Of a stretch of DNA of 64,000 nucleotides, positions 8,720-17,044 are shown one piece after another. This DNA is from Pseudorhodobacter sp. MZDSW-24AT (lineage in GTDB: Bacteria; Pseudomonadota; Alphaproteobacteria; Rhodobacterales; Rhodobacteraceae), in assembly GCF_002794355.1 (NCBI RefSeq), contig NZ_PGOI01000008.1, forward strand, positions 124,001 to 188,000. Direction: 5' to 3'. The notes beneath the pieces are model-generated. The model made no database searches, was not told the origin of the DNA, and saw only the letters and a program-made list of their open reading frames with translations. The position numbers and the translations under genes are program-made. Positions within the stretch are counted from its first letter, which is position 1. Each line of letters starts with the position of its first letter.

Positions 8720-9700
8720 ATGCCCGTCGCCCCGCCCAAAATCGCCGAATTCCAGGACCGCCTGCTCTCGCTCGGCCTCGCCCGCGTCTCCGAGGCCGCC
8801 GCCCTTGCCAGCGCCACCCTGATCGGCCGCGGCGATGAAAAGGCCGCCGATCAGGCCGCCGTGAACGCCATGCGCGACCAGCTGAACCTGCTCGACATCA
8901 AGGGCGTGGTCGTGATCGGCGAAGGCGAGCGCGACGAGGCCCCGATGCTCTACATCGGCGAAGAGGTCGGCACCGGCCAAGGCCCCGCCGTCGACATCGC
9001 CCTCGACCCGCTCGAAGGCACCACCCTCACCGCCAAGGACATGCCCAACGCCCTCACCGTGATCGCGATGGCCCCGCGCGGCACCCTGCTGCACGCCCCC
9101 GACGTCTACATGGACAAGCTCGCCATCGGCCCCGGCCACCGCCCCGGCACCGTCACCCTTGCGATGACCCCGTCCGAGCGCGTCTCCGCCCTCGCAGCGG
9201 CCAAGGGCTGCTCCACCAATGACATCACCGTCTGCGTCCTCGAACGCCCCCGCCACGAAGAGATGATCGCCGAGATCCGCTCCACCGGCGCCGCCATCCG
9301 CCTGATCACCGACGGCGACGTCGCGGGCGTGATGCACTGCGCCGAGCCCGACCTCACCGGCATCGACATGTATATGGGCTCGGGCGGCGCCCCCGAAGGC
9401 GTGCTCGCCGCCGCCGCGCTGAAATGCATGGGCGGCCAGTTCTTCGGCAAGCTGCTCTTTCGCAACGAAGACGAGCGCGCCCGCGCCCGCAAGGCCGGGA
9501 TCGAGAACTTCGACCGCGTCTACACCCGCGACGATCTGGTGCGCGGCGACGTGATCTTCGCCGCCACCGGCGTCACCGATGGCAGCCTGCTCGCCGGCAT
9601 CAAGCGCGAACCCACACATCTGACCACCGAAACCATCCTGATGCGCTCAAAAACCGGCTCCGTCCGCCGCATGACCTATCGCAACCCGATCCGCCGCTGA
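8720..9700 (+). CDS. glpX: Fructose-1,6-bisphosphatase class II
   Basis: This 326-residue GlpX-type phosphatase hydrolyses fructose-1,6-bisphosphate in gluconeogenesis and, in CO2-fixing relatives, may also act on sedoheptulose-bisphosphate. The sequence shows the metal/phosphate motifs VVIGEGERDEAPML (about residues 56-70), DIALDPLEGTTL (about 92-103), and ITDGDVAGV and YMGSGGAPEG. The ATG at 8720 is preceded by AAGGA; the open frame reaches 21 codons further upstream without family similarity. The order hom-glpX-recJ on one strand is a familiar arrangement in Rhodobacteraceae. Confidence 0.95.
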   Translation: MPVAPPKIAEFQDRLLSLGLARVSEAAALASATLIGRGDEKAADQAAVNAMRDQLNLLDIKGVVVIGEGERDEAPMLYIGEEVGTGQGPAVDIALDPLEGTTLTAKDMPNALTVIAMAPRGTLLHAPDVYMDKLAIGPGHRPGTVTLAMTPSERVSALAAAKGCSTNDITVCVLERPRHEEMIAEIRSTGAAIRLITDGDVAGVMHCAEPDLTGIDMYMGSGGAPEGVLAAAALKCMGGQFFGKLLFRNEDERARARKAGIENFDRVYTRDDLVRGDVIFAATGVTDGSLLAGIKREPTHLTTETILMRSKTGSVRRMTYRNPIRR

Positions 9701-9725
9701 TCGCCTTTGCCATTGCACCTTTCTG

Positions 9726-9744
9726 AAATACTCCCGCCGGAGGC
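9726..9744. repeat. Rhodobacteraceae-type intergenic repeat, copy 2
   Basis: This is a second copy of the 19-base element seen at 24-42, differing at two positions (AAATACTCCC at the start, CGCCGGAGGC at the end). It lies 25 bases after the glpX stop, ahead of recJ. Confidence 0.5.
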
Positions 9745-9812
9745 ATCCCCACGATGCCCCCGGCGTTACATTTGCAGTTGAAGCGCCGCCCCCGCTGGTG
9801 CAGACCGCTGCC

Positions 9813-11561
9813 ATGAGCACACGCGCATTCCTCAACGTCGAAGCCTCCGCACTCGGTCGTCGCTGGACCGGCCCCGAGATCGAGGAAGAGCGTCTGGCCG
9901 AAGCGATGGCTCAGCAAACCCGGCTGCCGATGGCGCTGTGCCACACGCTGGTGCGGCGCGGCGTATCCCCTGCGGAAGCTCCGGCCTTTCTCGCCCCGGT
10001 CCTGCGCGACCTGCTGCCCGATCCGCTCACCTTGCGCGACATGGCGGCCGCCTCCGACCGCTTTCTTCTGGCCGTCAAACACCGCCAACGCATCGCGATT
10101 TTTGCCGATTATGACGTCGACGGTGGCGCCTCGGCAGCTCTCCTCATCATCTGGCTGCGGGCGATGGGGCGTGAGGCGACGCTCTATATTCCCGACCGCA
10201 TCGATGAAGGCTATGGCCCCAATGTGCCCGCGATGCAGGCCTTGGGGGCCGCGCATGATCTCATCATTTGCGTCGATTGCGGGACGCTCAGCCACGACCC
10301 CATCGCGGCGGCAGGCTGCGATGTTGTGGTGCTTGATCACCACCTTGGCGCCGAAACCCTGCCTGCCGCGGTCGCGGTGGTGAACCCCAACCGTCAGGAC
10401 GAAACCGGCGCGTTGGCGCATCTTTGCGCGGCCTCGGTGGTCTTCCTGATGCTCGTCGAGGCCAACCGCCGACTGCGGGCCGAAGGCGTGCAAGGGCCCG
10501 ACCTGATGGCGATGCTGGATCTGGTCGCCTTGGCAACCGTCGCCGACGTGGCCCCGCTCATCGGTGTCAACCGGGCCTTGGTGCGACAAGGCTTGCGGGT
10601 CATGGCGCGGCGCGAGCGGACCGGGCTGGTTGCGCTGGCCGATGTGGCGCGGATGGATCAGGCGCCCACGCCCTATGCGCTGGGTTTTGTACTGGGCCCG
10701 CGCGTCAATGCGGGGGGGCGGATCGGTCAGGCGGATCTGGGCGCTCGGCTGCTGGCCAGCGATGACCCGCGGGCCGCAGCCGCCATGGCCACGCGTCTGG
10801 ACCAGCTGAACACCGAGCGCCGCGAAATCACCGAGCGTGTGCGGGAAGAGGCCATGGCGCAGGCCGAAGCGCGCGGTCTAGACGCGCCTCTGGTCTGGGC
10901 CGCCGCCGAAGGCTGGCACCCGGGTGTGGTGGGGATCGTCGCCGCGCGCCTGAAAGAGGCCTTCAACCGCCCGGCCATTGTGATCGGCCTTGAAGATGGC
11001 ATCGGCAAGGGCTCGGGCCGGTCCGTCGCGGGGGTTGATCTGGGGGCTGCCGTTCAGCGCACGGCCAGCGAAGGGCTGTTGCTCAAGGGCGGCGGTCACA
11101 AGATGGCAGCCGGGTTGACCGTGGAACAGCACCAACTGGAGCCTGCGATGGCGCGTCTGGCCGAGCTTCTGGGCCGGCAGGGCGCGGGCGCAGAAGGACC
11201 GCGCGATCTGCGCATCGACAGCCTGCTGATGCCCTCGGCCTGCACGCCCGGCTTTGTCGAGCAGATCGAGGCCGCCGGTCCCTTCGGCCAAGGCGCCCCT
11301 GCCCCCCGCTTCGCCTTGGCCGACGTGGCGGTGGTGGCCCGCCGGATCGGCGACAGGCACCTCAAACTTGCCGTCTCGGATGGCATGGGGACCCAGATCG
11401 AGGCGATGGCCTTTGGGGCTTTCGACTCTCCTTTGGGCCCCGCATTGGAAAACCCCGGACACCGGCGCTTTCACCTCGCGGGACGGTTGGAACTGAACCA
11501 CTGGGGCGGGCGCACCAAGGTTCAGCTCCGGCTGGAAGACGCCGCGCCTGCTTCAGGCTGA
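9813..11561 (+). CDS. recJ: Single-stranded-DNA-specific exonuclease RecJ
   Basis: This 582-residue DHH-family 5'-3' single-strand exonuclease acts in recombination and mismatch repair. It shows motif I (IFADYDVDGGASAALL, about residue 96), the CVDCG motif, the DHH signature VVVLDHHLG followed by VVNPNR, and the DHHA1 nucleic-acid-binding domain with GGGHKMAAGLTV. A C-terminal OB-like domain completes the usual length. I chose the ATG at 9813, giving MSTRAFLNVEASALGRRW, a family-like beginning. No strong ribosome-binding site is visible. No defects were seen. Confidence 0.94.
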   Translation: MSTRAFLNVEASALGRRWTGPEIEEERLAEAMAQQTRLPMALCHTLVRRGVSPAEAPAFLAPVLRDLLPDPLTLRDMAAASDRFLLAVKHRQRIAIFADYDVDGGASAALLIIWLRAMGREATLYIPDRIDEGYGPNVPAMQALGAAHDLIICVDCGTLSHDPIAAAGCDVVVLDHHLGAETLPAAVAVVNPNRQDETGALAHLCAASVVFLMLVEANRRLRAEGVQGPDLMAMLDLVALATVADVAPLIGVNRALVRQGLRVMARRERTGLVALADVARMDQAPTPYALGFVLGPRVNAGGRIGQADLGARLLASDDPRAAAAMATRLDQLNTERREITERVREEAMAQAEARGLDAPLVWAAAEGWHPGVVGIVAARLKEAFNRPAIVIGLEDGIGKGSGRSVAGVDLGAAVQRTASEGLLLKGGGHKMAAGLTVEQHQLEPAMARLAELLGRQGAGAEGPRDLRIDSLLMPSACTPGFVEQIEAAGPFGQGAPAPRFALADVAVVARRIGDRHLKLAVSDGMGTQIEAMAFGAFDSPLGPALENPGHRRFHLAGRLELNHWGGRTKVQLRLEDAAPASG

Positions 11562-11624
11562 TCGTTGCGTTTTTCCTCTTGCGAGTCAGCGGGAAGCACA
11601 CTAGACACCCCTCACCGACAGCGT

Positions 11625-11699
11625 GGCCCGTTCGTCTATCGGTTAGGACACCAGGTTTTCAACCTGGGAAGAGGGGTTCGACTCCCCTACGGGCTGCCA
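11625..11699 (+). tRNA. tRNA-Glu (anticodon TTC)
   Basis: This 75-base cloverleaf has acceptor strands GGCCCGT and ACGGGCT, a D-arm around CGGTTAGG, an anticodon stem CCAGG/CCTGG enclosing the TTC anticodon, and a T-arm GGGGTTCGACTCCCC. CCA is genome-encoded. The anticodon TTC reads glutamate codons. The 3' part (from 11681) is repeated at 28753-28774, so this gene is the integration target of the island that follows. The copy here is complete. Confidence 0.97.
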
Positions 11700-11702
11700 C
11701 TT
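11681..11702 (+). repeat. attL-type direct repeat within tRNA-Glu
   Basis: These 22 bases start ACTCCCCTAC and end in the tRNA CCA plus CTT. They are identical to 28753-28774. The flanking bases differ at both ends, so the match is bounded. Confidence 0.85.
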
Positions 11703-11740
11703 CTCCTTATTTTATCTCTTTATAACAATAGCTTGTAAAC

Positions 11741-11750
11741 AGGTTAGTCA
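11741..11750 (+). repeat. AGGTTAGTCA motif, left end (possible integrase arm site)
   Basis: This is one of three exact copies of a 10-mer in this window that cluster within about 100 bases of the island ends. The others are at 28660 and 28712. All are in the same orientation. Confidence 0.45.
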
Positions 11751-11770
11751 TTTGCGGGAGTCGCATAGGC

Positions 11771-11965
11771 TCAAATCCAACCAGCGTAGGGTGGCGACAA
11801 GGACAGACCTGACGAGCTAAGTCGCATGACGTTGCCGGCGATCTCATAGTCGTCGATCTCGGCCATATCAAAATCACGAGCTGCCTGCGCCACCGCAACG
11901 CCCCGCTCTGGCACCACCTTCACAGCCCCTAACTTGAACTCCTTCGTGAATTTCCGTTTTACCAT
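11771..11965 (-). pseudogene. Truncated IS3-type transposase (OrfA) remnant
   Basis: The first 34 residues (VKRKFTKEFKLGAVKVV, then GVAVAQAARDF) match the helix-turn-helix start of IS3-family OrfA transposases. After DFDM the frame runs into unrelated sequence and stops at 64 residues. No inverted repeats, OrfB or target duplication were seen, so this is a fragment left in the island's left end. The bases between it and cbpM (11966-12169) contain nothing recognisable. Confidence 0.6.
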
Positions 11966-12169
11966 GCCCGATCTCCGTTTCCTTGGTTACGATCTTATCT
12001 TCGTGTCCACGAAACCGGAGCAGCACACCGCAGCCCAGATGGCATCAAGCAGATCGAAGAGTCATAGCTATGGCTCTGTAGCAGTCACAGACAGTGATTT
12101 TGTTCGAGTCAGTTCAGGCACACCCCACTTAATCTGAACCGCACCCGCGTGATCCTCCGACTCCGAGCA

Positions 12170-12508
12170 TCATCTCAATGCAGCGCTAAGTGCGGCGCCA
12201 ACCCGCTCCCTGACCGCTTCAGATTCGTTGGCCAAGGCCATTGCAAGTGATTGAAGGACAAATCTTGCGCCGTGCAATTGGTCGATCAGCGACATTACGA
12301 TGGCAATTGCGGGGTCGTCCAAATCGAAATCGTTGGAAAGGTCACACAGCAGGCGAAGGCGAGCAAGGTCGATCTGGCAAAAAAGGGGGCCATCGTCGCT
12401 TTGAACGGGAACCACGGCCCTAGACGCTAGGAAAGTGGTCCGACGGGCTTGGGTCAAGCCTGCAATCGCGGCAAGAGCATCGTCTTCGGTTAGATAGCGC
12501 GTCATCAC
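12170..12508 (-). CDS. cbpM: Chaperone modulator CbpM
   Basis: This 112-residue protein has the CbpM/MerR_2 pattern. It is small and helical, with the stretch LCQIDLARLRLLCDLSNDF-like (here LFCQIDLARL then RLLCDLSNDF) and an acidic run followed by VMSLIDQLHG. CbpM binds the J domain of CbpA and restrains its co-chaperone activity. The gene overlaps the end of cbpA by 4 bases (start within the cbpA stop), so the two are co-translated. The family call rests on pattern and context. Confidence 0.8.
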   Translation of the reverse strand: MMTRYLTEDDALAAIAGLTQARRTTFLASRAVVPVQSDDGPLFCQIDLARLRLLCDLSNDFDLDDPAIAIVMSLIDQLHGARFVLQSLAMALANESEAVRERVGAALSAALR

Positions 12509-13437
12509 GTTGCCCCTGACAGAGTGGTGGTGCGCGGATCATGGGAATGGGTCCGGCGCCAGTTGGTCATGAAGTCGCTTAGAGCAGCATCGATTTTGGG
12601 CGGGGCAACGATCCGCAGTTCAACCCGCTGATCGCCCTTTTCAGAACCAATCGCCTTAGCCATGCCGCGCCCGCGCAAGCGGAGGACTCTGCCAGAACTG
12701 GTGCCTGCCGGGATCGTCAGGCTGACCGGACCCGAGATCGTCGGGGCCCGCACCTTGGCCCCGAGGATTGCTTCATCGATCGAAATTGGTAACGTGATCA
12801 GGATGTCGGCACCATCACGGCGAAACACAGGATTTGCCTGAAGGGATAGCGTGATCAGCGCATCCCCGGATACCCCGCCGCGCTGGCTCGCTCTGCCCAT
12901 ACCGCGCAAGCGCAGCACCTGGCCATCTTCGGCTCCCGGCGGGATCCGGACTGCGACATCGCCCCCGTCACCCAAGGTCACGCGCATCTCTGCCCCCCGC
13001 GCTGCATCAAGAAACGGCACGTTGAGCGTAAATCGAAGGTCGCGCCCGGGGGCGGCAAAGCCTTGGCCGTCTTCGCCGCGTTGCCGCAACATTTCGGCAA
13101 AGATATCACCCGGGTCCCCACTGGCAAAGCCCGCGCGGTAACCCGGTTGGGGACGATAAGCGTTGCCGGTTGCGTCGGAAAAGTCGCGGTAATACTGCCG
13201 GGGCGGCTTTTCCGCGCCCAAGGAATCAATCTCGCCTGCATCAAATCGCGCTCGGGTGGCAGCGTCTTTTAAAAGATCATAGGCTGCACTTATGTCTTTG
13301 AACGTGGTCTCGGCCTTAGCGTCATTGGGGTGCAGATCGGGATGATGAGCGCGAGCCAGCTTGCGGTAAGCCTGCTTTATCTCGGCAGCCGTTGCGGCAC
13401 TTGACAGTCCAAGAACATCATAGGGTTCAAGCCTCAT
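12505..13437 (-). CDS. cbpA: DnaJ-class co-chaperone CbpA
   Basis: This 310-residue protein has an N-terminal J domain (residues 5-67, with the HPD motif in HHPDLHPND). A Gly/Phe linker follows, then two DnaJ C-terminal substrate domains (LRFTLNVPFLDAARG and ILITLPISIDEAILG). The cysteine zinc-finger repeats of true DnaJ are absent, which is the CbpA layout. It should stimulate DnaK and, in enterobacteria, also binds curved DNA. It heads a cbpA-cbpM unit transcribed away from the membrane-fusion gene. A Fnr-like palindrome lies 93-106 bases upstream. Confidence 0.9.
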   Translation of the reverse strand: MRLEPYDVLGLSSAATAAEIKQAYRKLARAHHPDLHPNDAKAETTFKDISAAYDLLKDAATRARFDAGEIDSLGAEKPPRQYYRDFSDATGNAYRPQPGYRAGFASGDPGDIFAEMLRQRGEDGQGFAAPGRDLRFTLNVPFLDAARGAEMRVTLGDGGDVAVRIPPGAEDGQVLRLRGMGRASQRGGVSGDALITLSLQANPVFRRDGADILITLPISIDEAILGAKVRAPTISGPVSLTIPAGTSSGRVLRLRGRGMAKAIGSEKGDQRVELRIVAPPKIDAALSDFMTNWRRTHSHDPRTTTLSGAT

Positions 13438-13529
13438 ATCTCTGTCTACTCATTCATGGACGATTTGCAGAACCGCGACCGCGACGCGGCAGAATTGCGC
13501 AGGTGTCCCATGAAAGATCATGCTTTTTA

Positions 13530-13543
13530 CTGATGCAGATCAT
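13530..13543 (-). promoter_or_regulatory. Fnr/Crp-type palindrome between cbpA and the exporter operon
   Basis: On the minus strand it reads ATGATCTGCATCAG, matching the TTGAT-N4-ATCAA Fnr family at most positions. It shares its inner CTGY with the sites at 21615 and 27408. It lies in the divergent spacer of two island operons. Confidence 0.5.
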
Positions 13544-13701
13544 CGCCCATGGCCCTGCCGCGGACTACAGTAGTGCAACAGCCTAAGCCGCACCGAAATC
13601 GCGCCGACGAACTCTCGATTTGCGAGCGCAGGCCTATCCCAGACCACCAAGCCATTTCAGTCAAATGAGGTTCTTCATTTCGGATCGTCCCACACCCTCC
13701 T

Positions 13702-14838
13702 GTGATGCCCCACGAAGCGTCAGGCGCGCCGCTGCTTCCGGTTGTGATGCCAAAAGCAACCGGACCCGGCGCAGTGGTGCCGAAAGCTAATCGACGCGCA
13801 TGGCCTTGGGCCGCAGGTGCCGTCTTGCTGGTGGGGATTTGCGCGCTGGTCTGGCTTCAGCCTTGGGCGCCAGCTGTGATGGAAGTAGCGGTGGAGACTG
13901 TCGCCCCAGAGCAGGTATCGCGTGTTCTGGCCGTCAACGGCCGGGTGGCAAGCGAAGTTTCGATTGAGGTGCGCCCGTTGGTCAGCGGCCCAGTGCTCGA
14001 GGTGCGCGTCTCCGAAGGGGATATCGTCGAGGTCGGCCATGTTCTTGCCCTGATCGACCCTGCGACGCAGGACGCGATTGTGCGGCAAGCCGTAGCAGGC
14101 CTTGATGCAGCGCTGGTTGGGCAGACCAACGCAAAGTCAACGTATGCCCGGACAGAAGCGCTTGGCACGAACGCAGCAAGGGTGGTGCTGGAAGATGCCG
14201 CCCGTGCCGTGCAAACGGCGGCACAAGAGGTGTCAAGGTTGACTGCACTTCTCGATCAGGCGCAGATCGCGCTGACCCGCTTCACCATCCGCGCATAAGT
14301 GGCAGGATCGGTGCTGATGCTGTTCGCTGATCCGGGCCAGACGGTAGACCCCTCTACGATTTTGATGACGATTGCGGATTTGCGCGGGCTCGTGATCGAA
14401 ACAAACGTGGACGAGACCTATGCCACACAGGTCAGACAGGGCCAACCCGCCGGCTTGCAATTGGCGGGTGAGGGTGAGGTGCGTCCCGGCCACGTCAGCT
14501 TTGTGTCGCAACGGGTGGACCCGGCGACCGGGGGGCTCGCGATAGAGCTGAAATCAGAAGCCCCCCTGACCGCTCCCATCGGCCTGACGATCACTGCCAA
14601 CATAACCGTTGATGATCGCACAGCAGCTATGACGGTTCCTCGCGCGGCCATTGTCCGGGATGACCGCGGCAACTGCGCTTTTGTGGTCAAAAATGGCCTC
14701 GCCCGGCGCCAATCGGTCACAGTGATCGACTGGCCCGCCGCTCGGTTGATCGTGACCGAAGGCTTGGCGGCAGGTGATCAGGTCATAACCGATGCGACCG
14801 GTATCACTGATGGCCAAGCCGTCACGGTCGTGCCCTGA
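13702..14838 (+). pseudogene. HlyD/RND-type membrane-fusion protein with in-frame stop
   Basis: This is a periplasmic adaptor of an ABC exporter. Residues about 31-52 form the membrane anchor, a biotinyl-lipoyl-like domain follows (VSIEVRPLVSGPVLEVRVSEGDIV), then a helical hairpin and beta-barrel (PAGLQLAGEGEVRPGH). A TAA at 14296-14298 interrupts the frame after TRFTIRA. Translation would resume in the same frame as VAGSVLMLFADPGQTV, where relatives usually have a proline. Total length (378 residues if read through) fits the family. It could be a true nonsense mutation or a sequencing error. The permease begins on the stop codon's overlap at 14838. Confidence 0.8.
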
Positions 14839-16052
14839 TGCTTTATGCGCTAAAGATTGCAACGCGCTACCTGACCGCAAGCAAGGCCCAGACCGCCCTT
14901 TTGGTGTTTGGCGTGGCGATCGGCGTTTTTATCTTCATCTTCATGTCCGCGCTGATCGGTGGTCTGGCAGAATTCATTATGATGCGCACGGCGGGCGATA
15001 TGGCGCATATCACCATTCAGGCCGAAGCCGTGGACCCCGCCTTGTTGCAACCAAATACCGGACGGACAGTTCTTTTGGTGCAAGAACCGACCACACAAAC
15101 CACGGCCATCCTGAAGGACACCGCCGCATTCCTGCCGCTGATCGAGGCTTTGCCCGGCGTGACCGGCACCTCGCAGCAGATCAACGGATCGGGGTTTCTG
15201 ACGCGCGGAGTCCAAGTCACGCAGGTGTCAATCAACGGGCTGGAGCCGGGGCACGAATCCGTCATCGTCAACCTCGCCAGCTACATCACCGAAGGCACGG
15301 CGAACCTTGGGGCGGGCGGGGTTCTGGTGGGCAAGACTTTGGCCGAGGATATGGATCTGTCGCTGGGCCAAACTGTGCGCCTGCAAAGCGCGCAGGCGAT
15401 TGACGCGGCGCTGACAATCACCGGCATCTATGAAATCGGGTCAGGCGGACCAGATCGACGGCAGGCCTATGTCAGCCTTGCCACCGCGCGCACCCTCTTT
15501 GCCCTGCCGCAAGGCGTGACGCGGATCGAGATCAAGCTGGCCGATCTCTACACCGCCGACGCACTCGCCCCCCGGATCATGGCGCTGACCGGGCTTGATG
15601 CAAAGTCATGGACCGAACAGGCCGCGCAGCTACTCGAGGCCCTTCAGGCACAGGCGCAGACCGGCTTTATCCTAAAGGCCTTTGCGCTTTTGACCATCAT
15701 CATCGGAGTCGCCTCGGCGCTCCTTTTGTCCACCTACCGCCGCCGACCAGAGATCGGAATTATGCGGGCGATGGGTGCCGGGCGATGGTTTGTGATGGTG
15801 GTCTTTGTATCCCAAGGCGCGCTGATCGGGTTGATGGGCGGCCTGTTTGGGGCGGCGGCAGGCTACGGCGTGCTGCTGGCCTTCCCCTCGCGCGTCAGTT
15901 TTGGCCCGGGGCAAAGTGGTCTGCCCATCGACATTCGCCAAGGCGCCTATGGGCTGGCGATTTGGCTGACCACGCTGGGGGCAATCCTTGCCTCAATCCT
16001 GCCCGCGCGGGCGGCGGCGCGGCTCGATCCAGTGACGGCGATCGGGCAATGA
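14838..16052 (+). CDS. FtsX/MacB-type ABC transporter permease
   Basis: This 404-residue inner-membrane protein has the MacB/LolC layout. The first membrane helix is at about residues 17-42, a large periplasmic domain covers about 45-270, and three C-terminal helices follow (LKAFALLTIIIGVASALLLS, MVVFVSQGALIGLMGGLFGA, LAIWLTTLGAILASILPA). The coupling stretch YRRRPEIGIMRAMGA and the C-terminal PARAAARLDPVTAIGQ are signature elements. Its ATG overlaps the fusion-protein stop, and its own stop overlaps the ATPase start (ATGA). It is part of a three-gene tripartite exporter whose substrate is unknown. Confidence 0.88.
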   Translation: MLYALKIATRYLTASKAQTALLVFGVAIGVFIFIFMSALIGGLAEFIMMRTAGDMAHITIQAEAVDPALLQPNTGRTVLLVQEPTTQTTAILKDTAAFLPLIEALPGVTGTSQQINGSGFLTRGVQVTQVSINGLEPGHESVIVNLASYITEGTANLGAGGVLVGKTLAEDMDLSLGQTVRLQSAQAIDAALTITGIYEIGSGGPDRRQAYVSLATARTLFALPQGVTRIEIKLADLYTADALAPRIMALTGLDAKSWTEQAAQLLEALQAQAQTGFILKAFALLTIIIGVASALLLSTYRRRPEIGIMRAMGAGRWFVMVVFVSQGALIGLMGGLFGAAAGYGVLLAFPSRVSFGPGQSGLPIDIRQGAYGLAIWLTTLGAILASILPARAAARLDPVTAIGQ

Positions 16053-16726
16053 CCGCATTGCTGGAGGTCCGAGATCTGGTGAAAACCTTTGGCATGGGCG
16101 AGGCAGCAACGCGGGTTCTGCACGGGCTGACCCTGACGATGGAAGCAGGGGAACTGGCGGCCCTTCTTGGCCCATCGGGATCGGGTAAAAGCACGCTCCT
16201 GACTATCTTGGGCACGTTGATGCATCCCACATCGGGCAGCCACACCATGCTGGGCTTGGACCTGACCACGGCGAGCGACAGCGCATTGACCGAGTTTCGC
16301 AACCTGCACATCGGGTTCGTGTTTCAGTTCCACAACCTGTTGCCCGACTTCACAGCGTTGGAAAACGTGTGTTTCCCCACCGCCGTCCGCGAAGGGCGCG
16401 AAACCACCGCCGCGCGGACCCGAGGCCAAGAACTTCTTGTCCGCATGGGTCTTGCCGATCGTGTGCATTTTCCCACTGCCAACCTGTCGGGTGGCCAAAA
16501 ACAACGCGTCGCCGTCGCACGGGCGCTGATGAACCGGCCGGAACTGGTGCTTGCAGATGAACCAACTGGCAACCTCGACCGCGCCTCGGCCAGCCAAGTC
16601 ATGGACTTGATCGCCGAGATAAACCATGACGAAGGCACGACTTTCCTCATCTCCACCCATGATGAAAAAATTGCGGCACTGTGTCGGCGGCAGATCGTGG
16701 TGGGCGATGGCATTGTGACGGGCTAA
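16049..16726 (+). CDS. ABC transporter ATP-binding protein (LolD/MacB type)
   Basis: This 225-residue ATPase has a Walker A at LLGPSGSGKSTLL, a Q-loop (FVFQFHNLLPDF), the signature LSGGQKQRVAVARAL, Walker B ELVLADEPTGNLD and an H-loop (LISTHDEK). It powers the FtsX-like permease encoded immediately upstream, with overlapping start and stop. It is intact even though the adaptor gene of the same operon is broken. Confidence 0.92.
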   Translation: MTALLEVRDLVKTFGMGEAATRVLHGLTLTMEAGELAALLGPSGSGKSTLLTILGTLMHPTSGSHTMLGLDLTTASDSALTEFRNLHIGFVFQFHNLLPDFTALENVCFPTAVREGRETTAARTRGQELLVRMGLADRVHFPTANLSGGQKQRVAVARALMNRPELVLADEPTGNLDRASASQVMDLIAEINHDEGTTFLISTHDEKIAALCRRQIVVGDGIVTG

Positions 16727-16811
16727 CTCCACGCCTCAGGCCAAACTGCGTGATCTTGCCTTGGACGCGGCAACACTCCCCTGCCCATGCCGAACTCCCC
16801 AACACAAGCGA

Positions 16812-16976
16812 TCAGAGACGGCCAAGCAGCACAAGCACAACGACAATAATCAGGATGGCCCCGATCGCCACCACGCCGCCATGTCCGTAGCCATAGCCAT
16901 ACCCCCCAAACCGGCCACTAAAGCGACCCAAAAGGGCGATGATCAGGATGACGGCAAGTATGGTGCCAAGTGGCAT
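16812..16976 (-). CDS. DUF3309-like small membrane protein
   Basis: This 54-residue protein has two hydrophobic helices separated by a Gly/Tyr-rich turn (FSGRFGGYGYGYGHGG) and ends VVLVLLGRL. This is the pattern of the DUF3309 family of tiny membrane proteins. The ATG at 16976 has GGAG 8 bases upstream. A longer open frame upstream is not protein-like. Its role is unknown; it converges on the exporter operon. Confidence 0.7.
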   Translation of the reverse strand: MPLGTILAVILIIALLGRFSGRFGGYGYGYGHGGVVAIGAILIIVVVLVLLGRL

Positions 16977-17044
16977 AAGGGGTCTCCGCAGTTTTGGGGT
17001 CAGGAAGGAAAGGAATGGAGGACGGAAATGTCCATCTGGCCACA

